DNA of 64,000 nucleotides. It comes from Bifiguratus adelaidae (Eukaryota > Mucoromycota > Endogonomycetes > Endogonales). Under the pieces are notes generated by a model that saw only the letters and a list, made by a program, of their open reading frames with translations, had not been told where the DNA came from and did not search any database. The DNA lies in NCBI GenBank assembly GCA_002261195.1, contig MVBO01000011.1, forward strand, positions 186,001 through 250,000, given 5' to 3'. The number at the start of each line of letters is the position of its first letter. Within the stretch, counting starts at the first letter, position 1. Shown piece after piece: positions 35,357 through 45,119 of this stretch. Position numbers and translations under genes: made by a program.

Positions 35357-36827
35357 TCACACGACGAGCACATTGACAGGCATGCTTTTACGTTCGCGTT
35401 TACGAGGTTGAATGGATGCTTCGACACGCTCTTCTTGAGGCTTAGTTCGCAACATGTAAGCACTTCGCCTTTTTGCGCGTCTGTTAGCAAGTTTATCGTC
35501 CCTTGCTTGATCCCGCCAGATCTTCTCCATTGAACATAACCAGGCTTGTTGTTGTCCAATCACACTACCTGGTCGCATGATGCGTAAAAAGCCGATGGCT
35601 TCGGCAGCTGAGAAGTCGTATTTGCGGATGAGCCACGAGGCAATGAGTGACCCTGTTCGTCCTAGACCTGCTTTGCAGTGGACGGCGAGCACGGGTGTCA
35701 GGTTATCTTTGGAGGCCATTGTTTTCTCGCACAGATCCCAAAACTCTAGGACGACTTGGATACTTGGTATGGTGCCATCCATAAAGGCGAGGTTGGTGAC
35801 TTGCATGCCGTGGCTTTCAAATACGGATGCATCATACATGGGTGAATTGAGGCGAACGATTTGGCGAATGTTGGCGGCGGAAAAGTAGGAGAGCAGGGAC
35901 TGAAAAGAGTAGGGATCAGGTCGTTGCATGTCGTTGGAATGGTCAAAGTACATGGCGTTCTTGTTTTCATCGCAAAAGGCCGGATCCACAGGTGACGCAA
36001 AGGCAATGAGATTGGGCGTGATCCAATTGAAGTCGCCATTGATCACTTGATCGTAAAACTCGTATTCGTGCACGTCAAACGTGTCGAAATCAATGAAGCC
36101 CAATCTGAGGGCCTTGTAAAGGCCTTGTAGGCAATCGAGCAGTTGCAAGTCATAGGTGGACGGACCATCGGACGCATCTCTATAGGGTATAAGATTCATG
36201 TCTAAAGTCTCGAAGGGCTTGAAGGCCGCTGTCGGAGAATGCCCACGCTTGATCATCTTTTAGGCGGCACTCAGAATCTAGTATCATTAGTTGCATGTGC
36301 GACTTACCATGTACGCGCACATGAGATATACACCGTTGACCATCTGCTGAGGTTCATCTTGAACTATATACACTATCCGTTTCTTTTCAGGCGCAGATAA
36401 CTTTTCGAAGGGCATGAGGATGGACTGGGCTTGACCTGCGCGGAGCTTACCTTGATGTATGAGTGAATATCCTTCACAAACTTGTATGTACAGGCAAAAT
36501 TCATGGGTCCGAAGTCTTGGTTGAACGGAACGTAGACAAGGTGTTCTGTAAAGTAGAATTGGATATCTTGTATGTTTTGTGCGCGCTTATAATCATTAGC
36601 CGACGCTATGGCAAAGTAAAGCTGGTCTACATCGTGATAGTACTCATGCGTAAGCCGACAGTCGCTATCGCGGACAAGTCCCCCTTACCGGGTATAAACT
36701 CTGCCAAGGCCAAGGAGGGTAGACGCTCACGTGCATCACAACCGTCGACTCCGAGCGGAATCTCCGGAGGACTAAGAAAGACTCCAACGCCCTTATCAAG
36801 CCCCTGTCCTGGAGTAGCCGCCAGCAT
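35357..36827 (-). CDS. CDC14: CDC14 dual-specificity protein phosphatase
   Basis: Four exons, about 410 aa. The first half is the catalytically inactive domain A (QLYFAIAS, HLVYVPFNQDFGPMNFACTY, VYLMCAYMMIKRGHSP). Domain B has the WPD-region FMDGTIPS and the active site VLAVHCKAGLGRTGSLIA followed by IMRPGSVIGQQQAWL, exactly as in CDC14. The C-terminus is basic (KRERKSMP). CDC14 reverses Cdk phosphorylation at mitotic exit and in DNA repair. The long tail of yeast CDC14 is missing: the frame stops at a TGA shortly after the basic region. That TGA is followed by TATAAA and then the in-frame start of the zinc-finger gene. Start at 36827 (MLAATPGQG) is the first ATG of the open frame. Confidence 0.92.
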
Positions 36828-38725
36828 GACGCAAGAGGAAAGGCAGGCACAAAAGTGAATAAGGAGAACCCGAGGTGCACAACGTGACAAAGCTGGAAAA
36901 CCACACCAAATATGGTCATTTGCGGATTTGGTCGTGGCACCTTCTTTTCACGTCAAGGCGTGTCTTATTAGTCTGCGACAAGTGCTGCTGATACCACAAT
37001 CATCTATCTGTACAGCCCTGCGCCATTCAATTCGATCTACAACAAGTTGTCCGCCCAGCCGTTAAGTCGCTCGACGCTTTATGCCACTCATCTGCAAATC
37101 CGGAACGCCGGCCGATGCAGGACGACCAAAGTGGTCGTGATACCGTTATCTTTGTCGAGGAGGACCTATAAGACTGTAGGACTGATGTCGTTGAGATAAA
37201 TTAGAGCTACTTTCGCTATTGCTCGATCGTCATGGCTAGTGGACCTGTATTGTAAGGGAACGATGGCTTGAATTCATAGACTTCTCCAGCAACCAGTGGA
37301 TTGATTGGCATCTTGTGAAATTCCTTCGCATTGAGCGTTCGGAAGTGGATGTGTCAGTTCAGGCTGCCTCGCATGTGTTCGTACCATTGTGATGGCGAGA
37401 TCTTTTCTTTCAATAATGATTCCTGCCAAGAACCATTCATCGATTCCTGGGAGGGCAGACGCCACGGAAAGACTGATGTTGGTTATGATTCACGCGAACA
37501 TCACCTTTAGGAAGGTCCTGACCTTGATATAGTTCAGTTGAGCACTCCAGTTGACGCCTGTAACGCTTCTACTGGTAGACGGCATCCAGTTGTATTCTTT
37601 ACTTCGCTTAACCATTCTTTCCACCTCCAATTTCTGCTCGAGCTCCTGTTGCTTCATCTTAATGCCGGCGTTCCTGGAGTTTGTGCATAATCGGTTGCTG
37701 CAGTCTCAGTTGATATTTTCGATTGTTGTACTATCCAATCTAGACAGGATAAAATATCCTCGTACTCTGCTCTGCTGGTGCTTGTCAACGGCGACTTTCG
37801 GAAGGTCCGCTGTGCAGCAGCTTGCCAAGCCAACCCTCAGCTCATGCTCTGGTGATGAAGTATGACTGCCTAAGGTAAAGCGATCTTCCTAGTCGCTCCA
37901 CTGACGGATCATCAGTCTCCATGGTCCCGTACTAAGGCCAAGTACTATATCAACCGATACTTAAGCTTTCCAGTGGCACCCTGTCACTTGTGTGACATGT
38001 TGTATTAATTGCCCTGGAAATGACATTTGAAAAATTCAGGGATAAAGTGTTGGTCGATCAGCCGAGAGGATACAGGTTTAGGTTGCGGGAAGGTGACGAG
38101 GAAGGCTATCCGGAAGACAATCTATGACATGTCGTGGGTGATAGAGAACAAGGGTGAAAGAAATCACGAGGGTTGGCACGCTAGAACGAAGCAACCAAAC
38201 TCAGAAGAGATAAGGAAGGTAAGGATGAAATATGGAAGTATAAACGAGTGGAGAGAAGCTTGTACTGGACCAGCTATTAGACTATACACATATGGCCATC
38301 GGCGTAAGGTATCTATAGACTTTGTGACTTTCGTGCCTGCCTTGTTCCACGAATTCGACTACAGAGTAATAGTGGCGGAATATGAGTTTTGTTTGCTTGA
38401 TACTTTTCATTGGAGATATTGCAGAGAACGAAAGGAGCAAGACACGTATGCCAAGACAGTCTCCTTCAAGGGGACGACAAGGCTAGATAGTTTGTACACT
38501 AGAAGGTGCGCTGCGCACCATCCTATAGCCTACCCCGCCCAACGTTAGTCCGTCCGCAGCACAACAACGTCAAGGTATGAACAAACCCTTACCAGGTCAC
38601 CGTGGCCTGGGCCGATTAGGTCTAGACGGAGGTATCCCACCTGGCGGAGGCCCACCTGGACATAACCAGGCAGGGTGAGCCCTAGACCCACAATACAGAC
38701 AGTAATACTGTGCTCCCATCGAATT
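36828..38725. other. Gene-poor stretch
   Basis: About 1.9 kb without a recognised gene. The longest frame is 38027-38548 (plus), which lacks an early ATG and has no known domain; it could be a decayed coding remnant. 38570-38700 has repeated CCACCTGG/CCAGG segments able to pair with each other. No tRNA or terminal repeats were seen. Confidence 0.35.
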
Positions 38726-38801
38726 CTTGCCAGCAAGAGTGAAAAGAGAACGAATGGCTCAGCGTGACACATGTCATATCACCGCTGTGTCACCTGCATG
38801 C

Positions 38802-38807
38802 TATAAA
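38802..38807 (+). promoter_or_regulatory. TATA box of GNAT copy 1
   Basis: TATAAA within TATAAAGCTGGTTGAAA, 35 nt before ATG 38837; the block is shared with copy 2. Confidence 0.6.
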
Positions 38808-38825
38808 GCTGGTTGAAAGTACAAT

Positions 38826-38840
38826 ATGACGTGCATATGA
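38826..38840 (+). promoter_or_regulatory. 4-codon uORF overlapping the GNAT 1 start
   Basis: ATGACGTGCATATGA: an ATG with three further codons and a TGA stop that overlaps the main ATG as ATGA. Copy 2 has the same geometry with different codons. Whether transcripts include the upstream ATG depends on the start site. Confidence 0.35.
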
Positions 38841-39772
38841 GCGTGACACATTACCGAAGTGTGGAGAGCCTTTTGGCCGGTGTCGATACTTTTCTGAAGC
38901 AACGCGAGGATACCAATAACTTTGTATATGGAACGCTGGCCATGACGCCGTTTGGGACGGCAAAGCCGATCCCGTCGGATTTCCTAGCCGCTATTCAGCA
39001 CGGCGACGAGGTGTCGCTGGTGGCGGCTCAGCGGACGTCAATGCGGCTGGCGCTCTCAGGAGATGACGGCACCGTCACCGACGACGATTTGCTTGACCTG
39101 GCGCGCTCATATGTGACATGGCACCTGGGTTGGGAAAGGCAACTGAACCCTTGCCAAGGTCCGGCGGACATTACGACGCGATTCGCAAAGGCGGTCGCTC
39201 AAGCAGCCCAGGAACAAGGCCTGGACGTGGAAGCAAAGAATGACTTTACTATTCGGCAATACGCGCTACATAAGATTATTCCCGCCAACGTGCCGCCGAC
39301 GGGAACGCTTCGCGTCGCGACGGACGATGACCTCGACCTTCTTGCCGACTGGTTCGGTGGCTTCTTCCGCGACAGTGGTATACCAATGCCGTCGGATCTA
39401 GATTCCGACTATTATCGTCAACTCGCGCACCGCGGCACATCTCGAGGCTTGGTCTATCTCTACGAAGTCTCGCTCGACGGTGGCAAGCCTCAACCGGTCT
39501 CTATGGCAGCCAAGATTCGACCTTACCTTCAATGTACAGCCATCTCTAACGTGTACACGCCGGTTCCTTTCCGGCAACGCGGATATGCTGGTGCGTGCAT
39601 GCGTGCCGTATGCAAGCGATTGAGAGAGGTGGAGGAATTCCAGTCCATTGTCCTCTTTGCGGATGAAAAGAATGCGGTGACAGGGCCAATGTATATGCGC
39701 ATGGGCTTTGTAGACAATGGCTTGCACATAGATTATGCATTTGTAGCAAAAGAGACTTCTGCCTCTCCATGA
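38837..39772 (+). CDS. GNAT-family N-acetyltransferase, copy 1
   Basis: Single-exon gene of 311 aa, beginning MSVTHYRSVESLLAGVD. The N-terminal half is the poorly known domain that precedes the transferase in fungal GNAT proteins of this type. The GNAT domain is in the C-terminal half: ISNVYTPVPFRQRGYAGACM carries the acetyl-CoA pyrophosphate-binding R/Q-x-x-G-x-A motif, and FADEKNAVTGPMYMRMGFVD is the usual final strand. Substrate unknown. It is intronless, unlike almost all neighbours. The frame is open upstream of 38837, but without ATG; the ATG chosen is shared with copy 2. Confidence 0.85.
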   Translation: MSVTHYRSVESLLAGVDTFLKQREDTNNFVYGTLAMTPFGTAKPIPSDFLAAIQHGDEVSLVAAQRTSMRLALSGDDGTVTDDDLLDLARSYVTWHLGWERQLNPCQGPADITTRFAKAVAQAAQEQGLDVEAKNDFTIRQYALHKIIPANVPPTGTLRVATDDDLDLLADWFGGFFRDSGIPMPSDLDSDYYRQLAHRGTSRGLVYLYEVSLDGGKPQPVSMAAKIRPYLQCTAISNVYTPVPFRQRGYAGACMRAVCKRLREVEEFQSIVLFADEKNAVTGPMYMRMGFVDNGLHIDYAFVAKETSASP

Positions 39773-40273
39773 GGGTCGCAGTATATACCGTCTTGTTGGT
39801 TATGTATATCCATTCATCTGACCTGAAGCGAACACTTACGCTTAATCTGCTCGTGGTAAAAATATATATTGTTCTCTGACACTTATTTGGCTCTTCAATG
39901 GTGCCTTGTACAGACGCAGTTGTCTATGCTTGTCTTCTACCATTATTATATTCACAATGGCGAAGCCAGCTGAGAACACATCATTTGTGGAGACCGGTCA
40001 GTGAATCTTAAACGTAAAGGTCCAAAAAATGGTCAACGGTCAGAATTCATGTAAAACTGATCTCTTAACTTGATCCAACGATCCCTATACACCTGAGTTT
40101 ACAAAAGCTTCAAACGCTGCTTGTCAAAGGATATTGGAAGCCTATCAATAAGAAGCGCTGGGTGTCTGATCTTGCAATCCTTGGTATGTGCACCAACCGT
40201 TCTTTTGCCAGCAAGAGTGAATGCTCAACCTGACTCACGCTATATCATTATCACGGCTGTGTTACCTCCAGAC

Positions 40274-40279
40274 TATAAA
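40274..40279 (+). promoter_or_regulatory. TATA box of GNAT copy 2
   Basis: TATAAA, 36 nt before ATG 40310, in a block nearly identical to copy 1. Confidence 0.6.
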
Positions 40280-40298
40280 GCTGGTTGAAAAGCACGAT

Positions 40299-40313
40299 AT
40301 GAGATGGAGATGA
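40299..40313 (+). promoter_or_regulatory. 4-codon uORF overlapping the GNAT 2 start
   Basis: ATGAGATGGAGATGA: four codons then TGA overlapping the main ATG (ATGA), as in copy 1 although the inner codons differ. Confidence 0.35.
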
Positions 40314-41245
40314 GCGTGACATGTTACAGAAGTGTGGAAAGCCTTTTGGCGAGAGTGGACGCTTTCCTAAAGCAGCACGAGAATATGAACCATTATGTGT
40401 TTGGAACGCTGTCCTCGACGCCATTTGGGGCGGCAAAGCCGATCCCAACCGACTTCTTATCGGCTATACATCACAGTGACACCGTGTCGTTGGTGGCGGT
40501 TCAACGAGCATCTGCCACGCTTGCACTTTCGGCAGATGACGGCACCGTCACCGATCAGGATTTGCTTGATCTCGCACGCTCCTTTGTCACATGGCACTTA
40601 GGCTGGGAGAAGCAATTGTCACGTATTCGGGGTCCAAAGGAGATTGCGACGCGCTTCGTCGAAGCTGTCTTTCAAGCAGCCAAGGAGCACGGACTACACT
40701 TCAAGACCGAGCAGGAGCTTGTGATGCGGCAATTTGCGCTACAGGACATCATTTCTCCTAAAGTACCATTGCAAGGCACACTCCGACTTGCAACCGACGA
40801 TGACCTCGACTTTCTCACGGATTGGTTTCAAGCGTTCTTTCGTGACAGCGATATGCCTCTTCATCTGAATGGAGATCGCAAGTATTTTCGAAACATTGCG
40901 TACCGCGGCATATCTCGAGGATTCGTCTATCTCTACGAACTATCAATCTATGGTGACAAGCCTCTACCGGTCTCAATGGCATCCAAGATTCGACCATATC
41001 GCCAAAGCACATCGATATCTCATGTCTACACGCCGGCTCCGTTCCGACAACGCGGATATGCTGGCGCATGCGTGCGTGCCTTATGTCAGCGGTTGAGAGA
41101 GGTGGAAGGATACGAATCCATTGTCTTGTTTGCGGATGAAAACAATGTAGTGACAGGGCCAATGTATATGCGCATGGGCTTTGTAGACATTGGCTTAGTT
41201 CTCGGTTACAAGTTTGCGGCTACAGAGGTGCAGGCAGCTGTATGA
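40310..41245 (+). CDS. GNAT-family N-acetyltransferase, copy 2
   Basis: Intronless, 311 aa, aligned end to end with copy 1: MSVTCYRSVESLLARVD, LALSADDGTVTDQDLLDLA, then ISHVYTPAPFRQRGYAGACV (acetyl-CoA loop) and FADENNVVTGPMYMRMGFVD. The catalytic region is preserved, so both copies look functional. An in-frame ATG at 40304 adds two residues; I choose 40310 because it matches copy 1. The role of the family in fungi is not established; small-molecule acetylation is an inference. Confidence 0.85.
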   Translation: MSVTCYRSVESLLARVDAFLKQHENMNHYVFGTLSSTPFGAAKPIPTDFLSAIHHSDTVSLVAVQRASATLALSADDGTVTDQDLLDLARSFVTWHLGWEKQLSRIRGPKEIATRFVEAVFQAAKEHGLHFKTEQELVMRQFALQDIISPKVPLQGTLRLATDDDLDFLTDWFQAFFRDSDMPLHLNGDRKYFRNIAYRGISRGFVYLYELSIYGDKPLPVSMASKIRPYRQSTSISHVYTPAPFRQRGYAGACVRALCQRLREVEGYESIVLFADENNVVTGPMYMRMGFVDIGLVLGYKFAATEVQAAV

Positions 41246-41421
41246 AGAAATGTTGTACCTATGAGGGAGAATCGCTTGTACAAGCACTCGAAACACCTGT
41301 TTTGTCGCTTGGAAGTCTGTGAGAAGGGGCCTGGCCTAGTCAGTGGTCCCTCACAGTCTGCCGTCTTCACGCACGGCTTGCTCTTCGTTACTCGCGAGGA
41401 CATCGGCAATCGGGTTCTAAG

Positions 41422-42346
41422 TTACGTTATGACTGTGTAGAGGCGCTCTTGACGCAGGCAGAAGACTTTCTAAAGCAGCATGAAGCGACGCATAGCTATC
41501 TATATGCCACGCTGTTGACGCCATCGGTAGAGTCTGTGTCCTCCGCGTTTCTTGCAACCATCAAGCAAGGACAATGCGTTCGACTCGTAGCCGCGGAACG
41601 CTCTTCGTTGGAACTCGCCCTATCAGAGGACGACGGCAGCGTGACCGACAATGACCTGCTTCTCTTGGCTCGGGAATGGATCGCTTGGCACGAAACCTTG
41701 GGTAAACCATTGACGACATGTCAAGGTCCGGCCGAGATGGCCACTCGCTTTGCTGAAGCCGTCGTGCAAGCTGTCAAGGCATCCGGTGCAGCACCAGTGC
41801 AGCTGAAACGAGCGTTTACGATCCGGCAATACGTTCTACGCGACCTTCTTCCGGCAAAGGTGCCTTGTTCAGGCACACTTTTCACGGCAACGCAAGACGA
41901 GATTGATCTGCTTACCAATTGGTTTGAAGGATACAGATAGTCGGCTGGCACCATCGCTAGACCGAGCCTACTTGCGAGATATGACCTCCCGAGGCGTATC
42001 CGGCAACCTCATTTATAGGTACGAAATACTCGACAACAGCACATCAGGTCGACCTGTCGCGATGGTCGCCAAAGTCCGATTCTATCGTCAAACGACTGCC
42101 ATTACTCGCGTCTACACTCCGCCAGAATCTCGACGTCAAGGATACGCAGCCGCCTGTGTGCGAGCGATGTGCGCAAGATTACGAGACGAAGAGGGTTACA
42201 AAACAATTGTTTTATTCGCGGACGACACAAGTGAGGTGACCGGACCCATGTATACGCGACTTGGGTTTGTAGACAATGGCTTACATTTGGACTACCAATT
42301 TGTGCCGATACCATCCTTTCCTAAGAGGATAGACTTGATGTGTTGA
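41422..42346 (+). pseudogene. GNAT-family copy 3, decayed
   Basis: Homology to copies 1 and 2 begins at LRYDCVEALLTQAEDFLKQ without any ATG in place of the conserved start. At WFEGYR the frame hits a stop (41938-41940), where the paralogues have WFGGFFRDSG; a small out-of-frame deletion puts the rest (DSRLAPSLDRAYLRD onwards) in another frame. That part still contains ITRVYTPPESRRQGYAAACV and TGPMYTRLGFVDNGLHLDY up to a stop at 42346. No promoter block like those of copies 1 and 2 is visible upstream. The C-terminal half alone could still form a transferase core if translated from an internal ATG. Confidence 0.75.
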
Positions 42347-42376
42347 TTTTGCTAGACTATGCTTGTAAGCAAAATG

Positions 42377-42580
42377 TCACTTATCCGGCGGTGGTTTTCT
42401 GTCCTTATAGGGGTACATGTAATAGACGGACGGGGAGCTTGAAAGACGAGGTTTAGAGTGCGGGCACTTGGAAGACTTGTGAAAGATGGAGGCGCAGTAG
42501 TCGCATGGCACGAACTTTGGTCCAGGTGGTTTGGCTTCGGGCTTGGGTGGCATCTTGGCTTTGCAGTTCGTGGAGGCCAT
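42377..42580 (-). CDS. Tiny stand-alone CCHC zinc-knuckle protein
   Basis: 67 codons from ATG 42580, or 58 from ATG 42553. The core CDYCASIFHKSSKC fits the CX2CX4HX4C zinc knuckle of retroviral nucleocapsid-type proteins and RNA-binding factors. Flanks are Pro/Lys-rich (MPPKPEAKPPGPKFVP) and Tyr/Pro-rich at the end. A TATATAAA lies 16-23 nt before the first ATG and 43-50 nt before the second, so the second is the more likely start. It might be a remnant of a larger element, but no other retroelement domain is nearby. Confidence 0.55.
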   Translation of the reverse strand: MASTNCKAKMPPKPEAKPPGPKFVPCDYCASIFHKSSKCPHSKPRLSSSPSVYYMYPYKDRKPPPDK

Positions 42581-42748
42581 AGGCCCTCAATATGCTTTAT
42601 ATACCATGGGATGATGAGTCACCATGCAGGCGACCATTAGATCTTTAGCGCCAATCGGCTAACCTGTCTTTTACAAGCTCTTTGTTCCCCGTTGTACAAC
42701 CGGTTCCTTTAGGGAATTCATTGTATTATGGCGTATGTACACAAGATT

Positions 42749-44834
42749 TTACACATTATTGTCATTAACGGCACGGTAATCCCAGATCCGGATTTCTCCG
42801 TCATCCCCCCCACTGATGATTCGTGCGTCACTCAATGAGACACAGTTCACACTGCCACGGTGGCCGCTTAACGTATGCAGGCATCGCCCGCTTTCCACAT
42901 CCCACACTTTGACGGTAGAATCATAGCTTGCGCTCACGAGACGAAGCTTGTCGAGTGCGACTGACCACACGCCTTCAATGTGACCGAACAGGGTACGAAG
43001 GCAAGCTCCTGTCGTCAAGGACCAGATGCGAATGGTGTTGTCAAGGGAACCTGAGATGAGAATAGGCGTGTCTGATCGGGTGGTAGGTGTGGCAGCCTGC
43101 GGACTAATGATTTCCGGAGTGAGATTTGCGGCACAAGCTTGCAGAAAGCTCAAGTCTGAAGGGGCATCTGAAGGGATTATCGTTGATGTTGTGTGCGGGG
43201 TATCCATGCTGATAATATCTTCACTGAAAGTATGCGTGAAACCATGCGGACTCGGCGCGATGGACTGAACCTGGCCAACATGACCTTGAAGCACCTTGAC
43301 ACATTGTCTTGACTCGAGGTCCCACAATCGGATAGTCGTATCGTCGCTACCGCTAATGAGCATTCCTCCTTGATAGATGCGAACTGAATTGACCCAGTCG
43401 GTGTGACCGCGTAGTGTGAAGCATTCCGATGTTTCAAAGTTCCACACCTTGATGGTTGCATCTGCTGCGCCTGACGCCAAAAGACGAGAATCGTAATGAA
43501 GACAGACAATACCGTCTCGATGTCCTTCTAAAGTGCGAATACATTGACCAGTATGATAGTTCCAAATCTTCAAGGTCCTATCCAGTGAGCCAGAGATCAG
43601 CTTTGCGTCGTCGAATTGTAACGCTCGAACGGATCTCGTGTGACCTTGAAGTTCACGCAGTTGCTCGCCCGTCTCAAGATCCCAAACACGAATCGTTCGG
43701 TCTCTTGATCCCGTAATTAGAACATTTTGCGATTCACAAAAGTCGAGACACATGATACCGTCCGTATGGCCTTTTAGCGTACGCACATCGTAATTGTTCT
43801 TTCGCCAGTTACGCTCGACAATCAAGCGCTCGGAGTATACGTCCTTCCATGGTCGTTTTGGCAGAAGGGGCTTCGCGCGTGCTGGATCATCAACGGTGGC
43901 TGGTAGTAAAGGAGAGGATGCAGAGATACTCGGAGTCACCGCGTCGCCGTTTCCAGTGGAAGGACCGGGTGGCGGTGTTACTGTGCGTGCTCTCTTAGCT
44001 GGCCGTTCGTATCCAATATTGCCGCTCACTGCAGGATTCACGTCGGTACCGCAAGCGTTTCGTAGAGCTTGAACTCGCAGCTCGACGTTTTGATCATCAA
44101 CTGGAGCCGAGGTCGGTGCAACGCTTTCTGCGACCCGTTTTGCGGTCGCAGGTCCCCCATGATTCCTGGCCATTACTTGTTTCGAGGTTTGCTGGATATG
44201 CTTGCGTTTTTTGTCGAGCAGTGGCAAACCCCATCCGCATTTTGTACATTTCTTGTCAATGTGCTGCTCACACATTCGATGCCATACCACATCATCGTCT
44301 GCCAATGCCTTCCAAGATTTGCATACCTGAGCGGCATGACAGAGACTGCTGGCATCGAGATAACTCAGAATCTTGAGACTGATTTCAGTCGGAAGAATAG
44401 AGAGGAAGTCAATGCGCAGTAGGGGCTTGACTGCAGAAGCGAGAAAGGAAAGTTGTGGCATGCAACATATCGTCAGCAGTCCTTGTAGAATAAGAAGACG
44501 CTGTGAGGCGGGGGCGGCGGAGAATAGGGTCCAGACATGGGTAATTGCGGCCTTGTCATCCATTGGAAGGCGATCCATTTGCTACACAGGCAAGGATAAA
44601 GTCAGTATTGACCACGCAAACGCTTATCGTGCTGCATATACTTACCGCTTGCAGGTCATCGATCGTAATCTCGTCGCGCGCACGTCGCTTCAGATTCTCT
44701 GGCGAATGTCTGTAACACAGCTTTCGTGGGTTTGAAGACAATTGCGATGGCATATACTTTGTAAGGAAAGGCCGTAAAGCACTGTCAGAACCTCGATTGG
44801 CCACGCCTGGTTCCTTGCTTGATTTCTTGTCCAT
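42749..44834 (-). CDS. sconB: F-box/WD40 ubiquitin-ligase subunit MET30/sconB (sulfur controller)
   Basis: About 675 aa in two exons. The N-terminal region (CYRHSPENLKRRARDE, AITHVWTLFSAAPASQR) and the F-box LPTEISLKILSYLDASSLC are followed by DDVVWHRMCEQHIDKKCTKC, a signature of MET30/sconB. Seven WD40 repeats follow, including SGSLDRTLKIWNYHTGQC, LRGHTDWVNSVRI and LQGHVGQVQSI. MET30/sconB is the substrate receptor of an SCF ligase that shuts off sulfur-assimilation genes and responds to cadmium and methionine. The sequence match is closer to this family than to CDC4. The start is ATG 44834; the frame continues upstream without ATG. Confidence 0.92.
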
Positions 44835-45119
44835 CGCCTCGTCTGGAAGTTGTGCAGGCACAAGTGCCGATTAACCGGGAACTGACCAACAAATGGAAAA
44901 CGGAGCTTTTTCAGCGTATAAAAACAAGGCGAAAACTGCTCAATACGCTCAACTTGACGATGCAATGTCAAAAGAAGCCAGATATTGCTGCGTGTCGGAC
45001 GAGCAAGCGGGCTTTCTGCAATAAGTTCATTGTAAATATGGTGCGAGCACGGACCAATCAAAAAGGGGGGATTTGATGTTACCGGTTCCTTTGTTACTAT
45101 CATCGATTAGTCATGCAGC

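Larger units (their letters stand above)
38727..39772 (+). repeat. Tandem duplication unit 1 (promoter plus GNAT gene)
   Basis: Starts with TTGCCAGCAAGAGTGAA, includes the promoter (TATAAAGCTGGTTGAAA) and the whole GNAT coding sequence. The same order of blocks recurs at 40204-41245. The interval between the units, 39773-40203, holds no gene. Confidence 0.7.
40204..41245 (+). repeat. Tandem duplication unit 2 (promoter plus GNAT gene)
   Basis: Second copy of the 38727-39772 unit, same orientation, offset of about 1.47 kb. Promoter blocks (GCCAGCAAGAGTGAA, TATAAAGCTGGTTGAAA) are nearly identical, while sequence between them has diverged. Confidence 0.7.

Noticed and set aside
42749-44834. CDC4/POP1 as identity of the F-box WD40 gene
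   Set aside because: The linker WHRMCEQHIDKKCTKC and the WD repeats match MET30/sconB much better.
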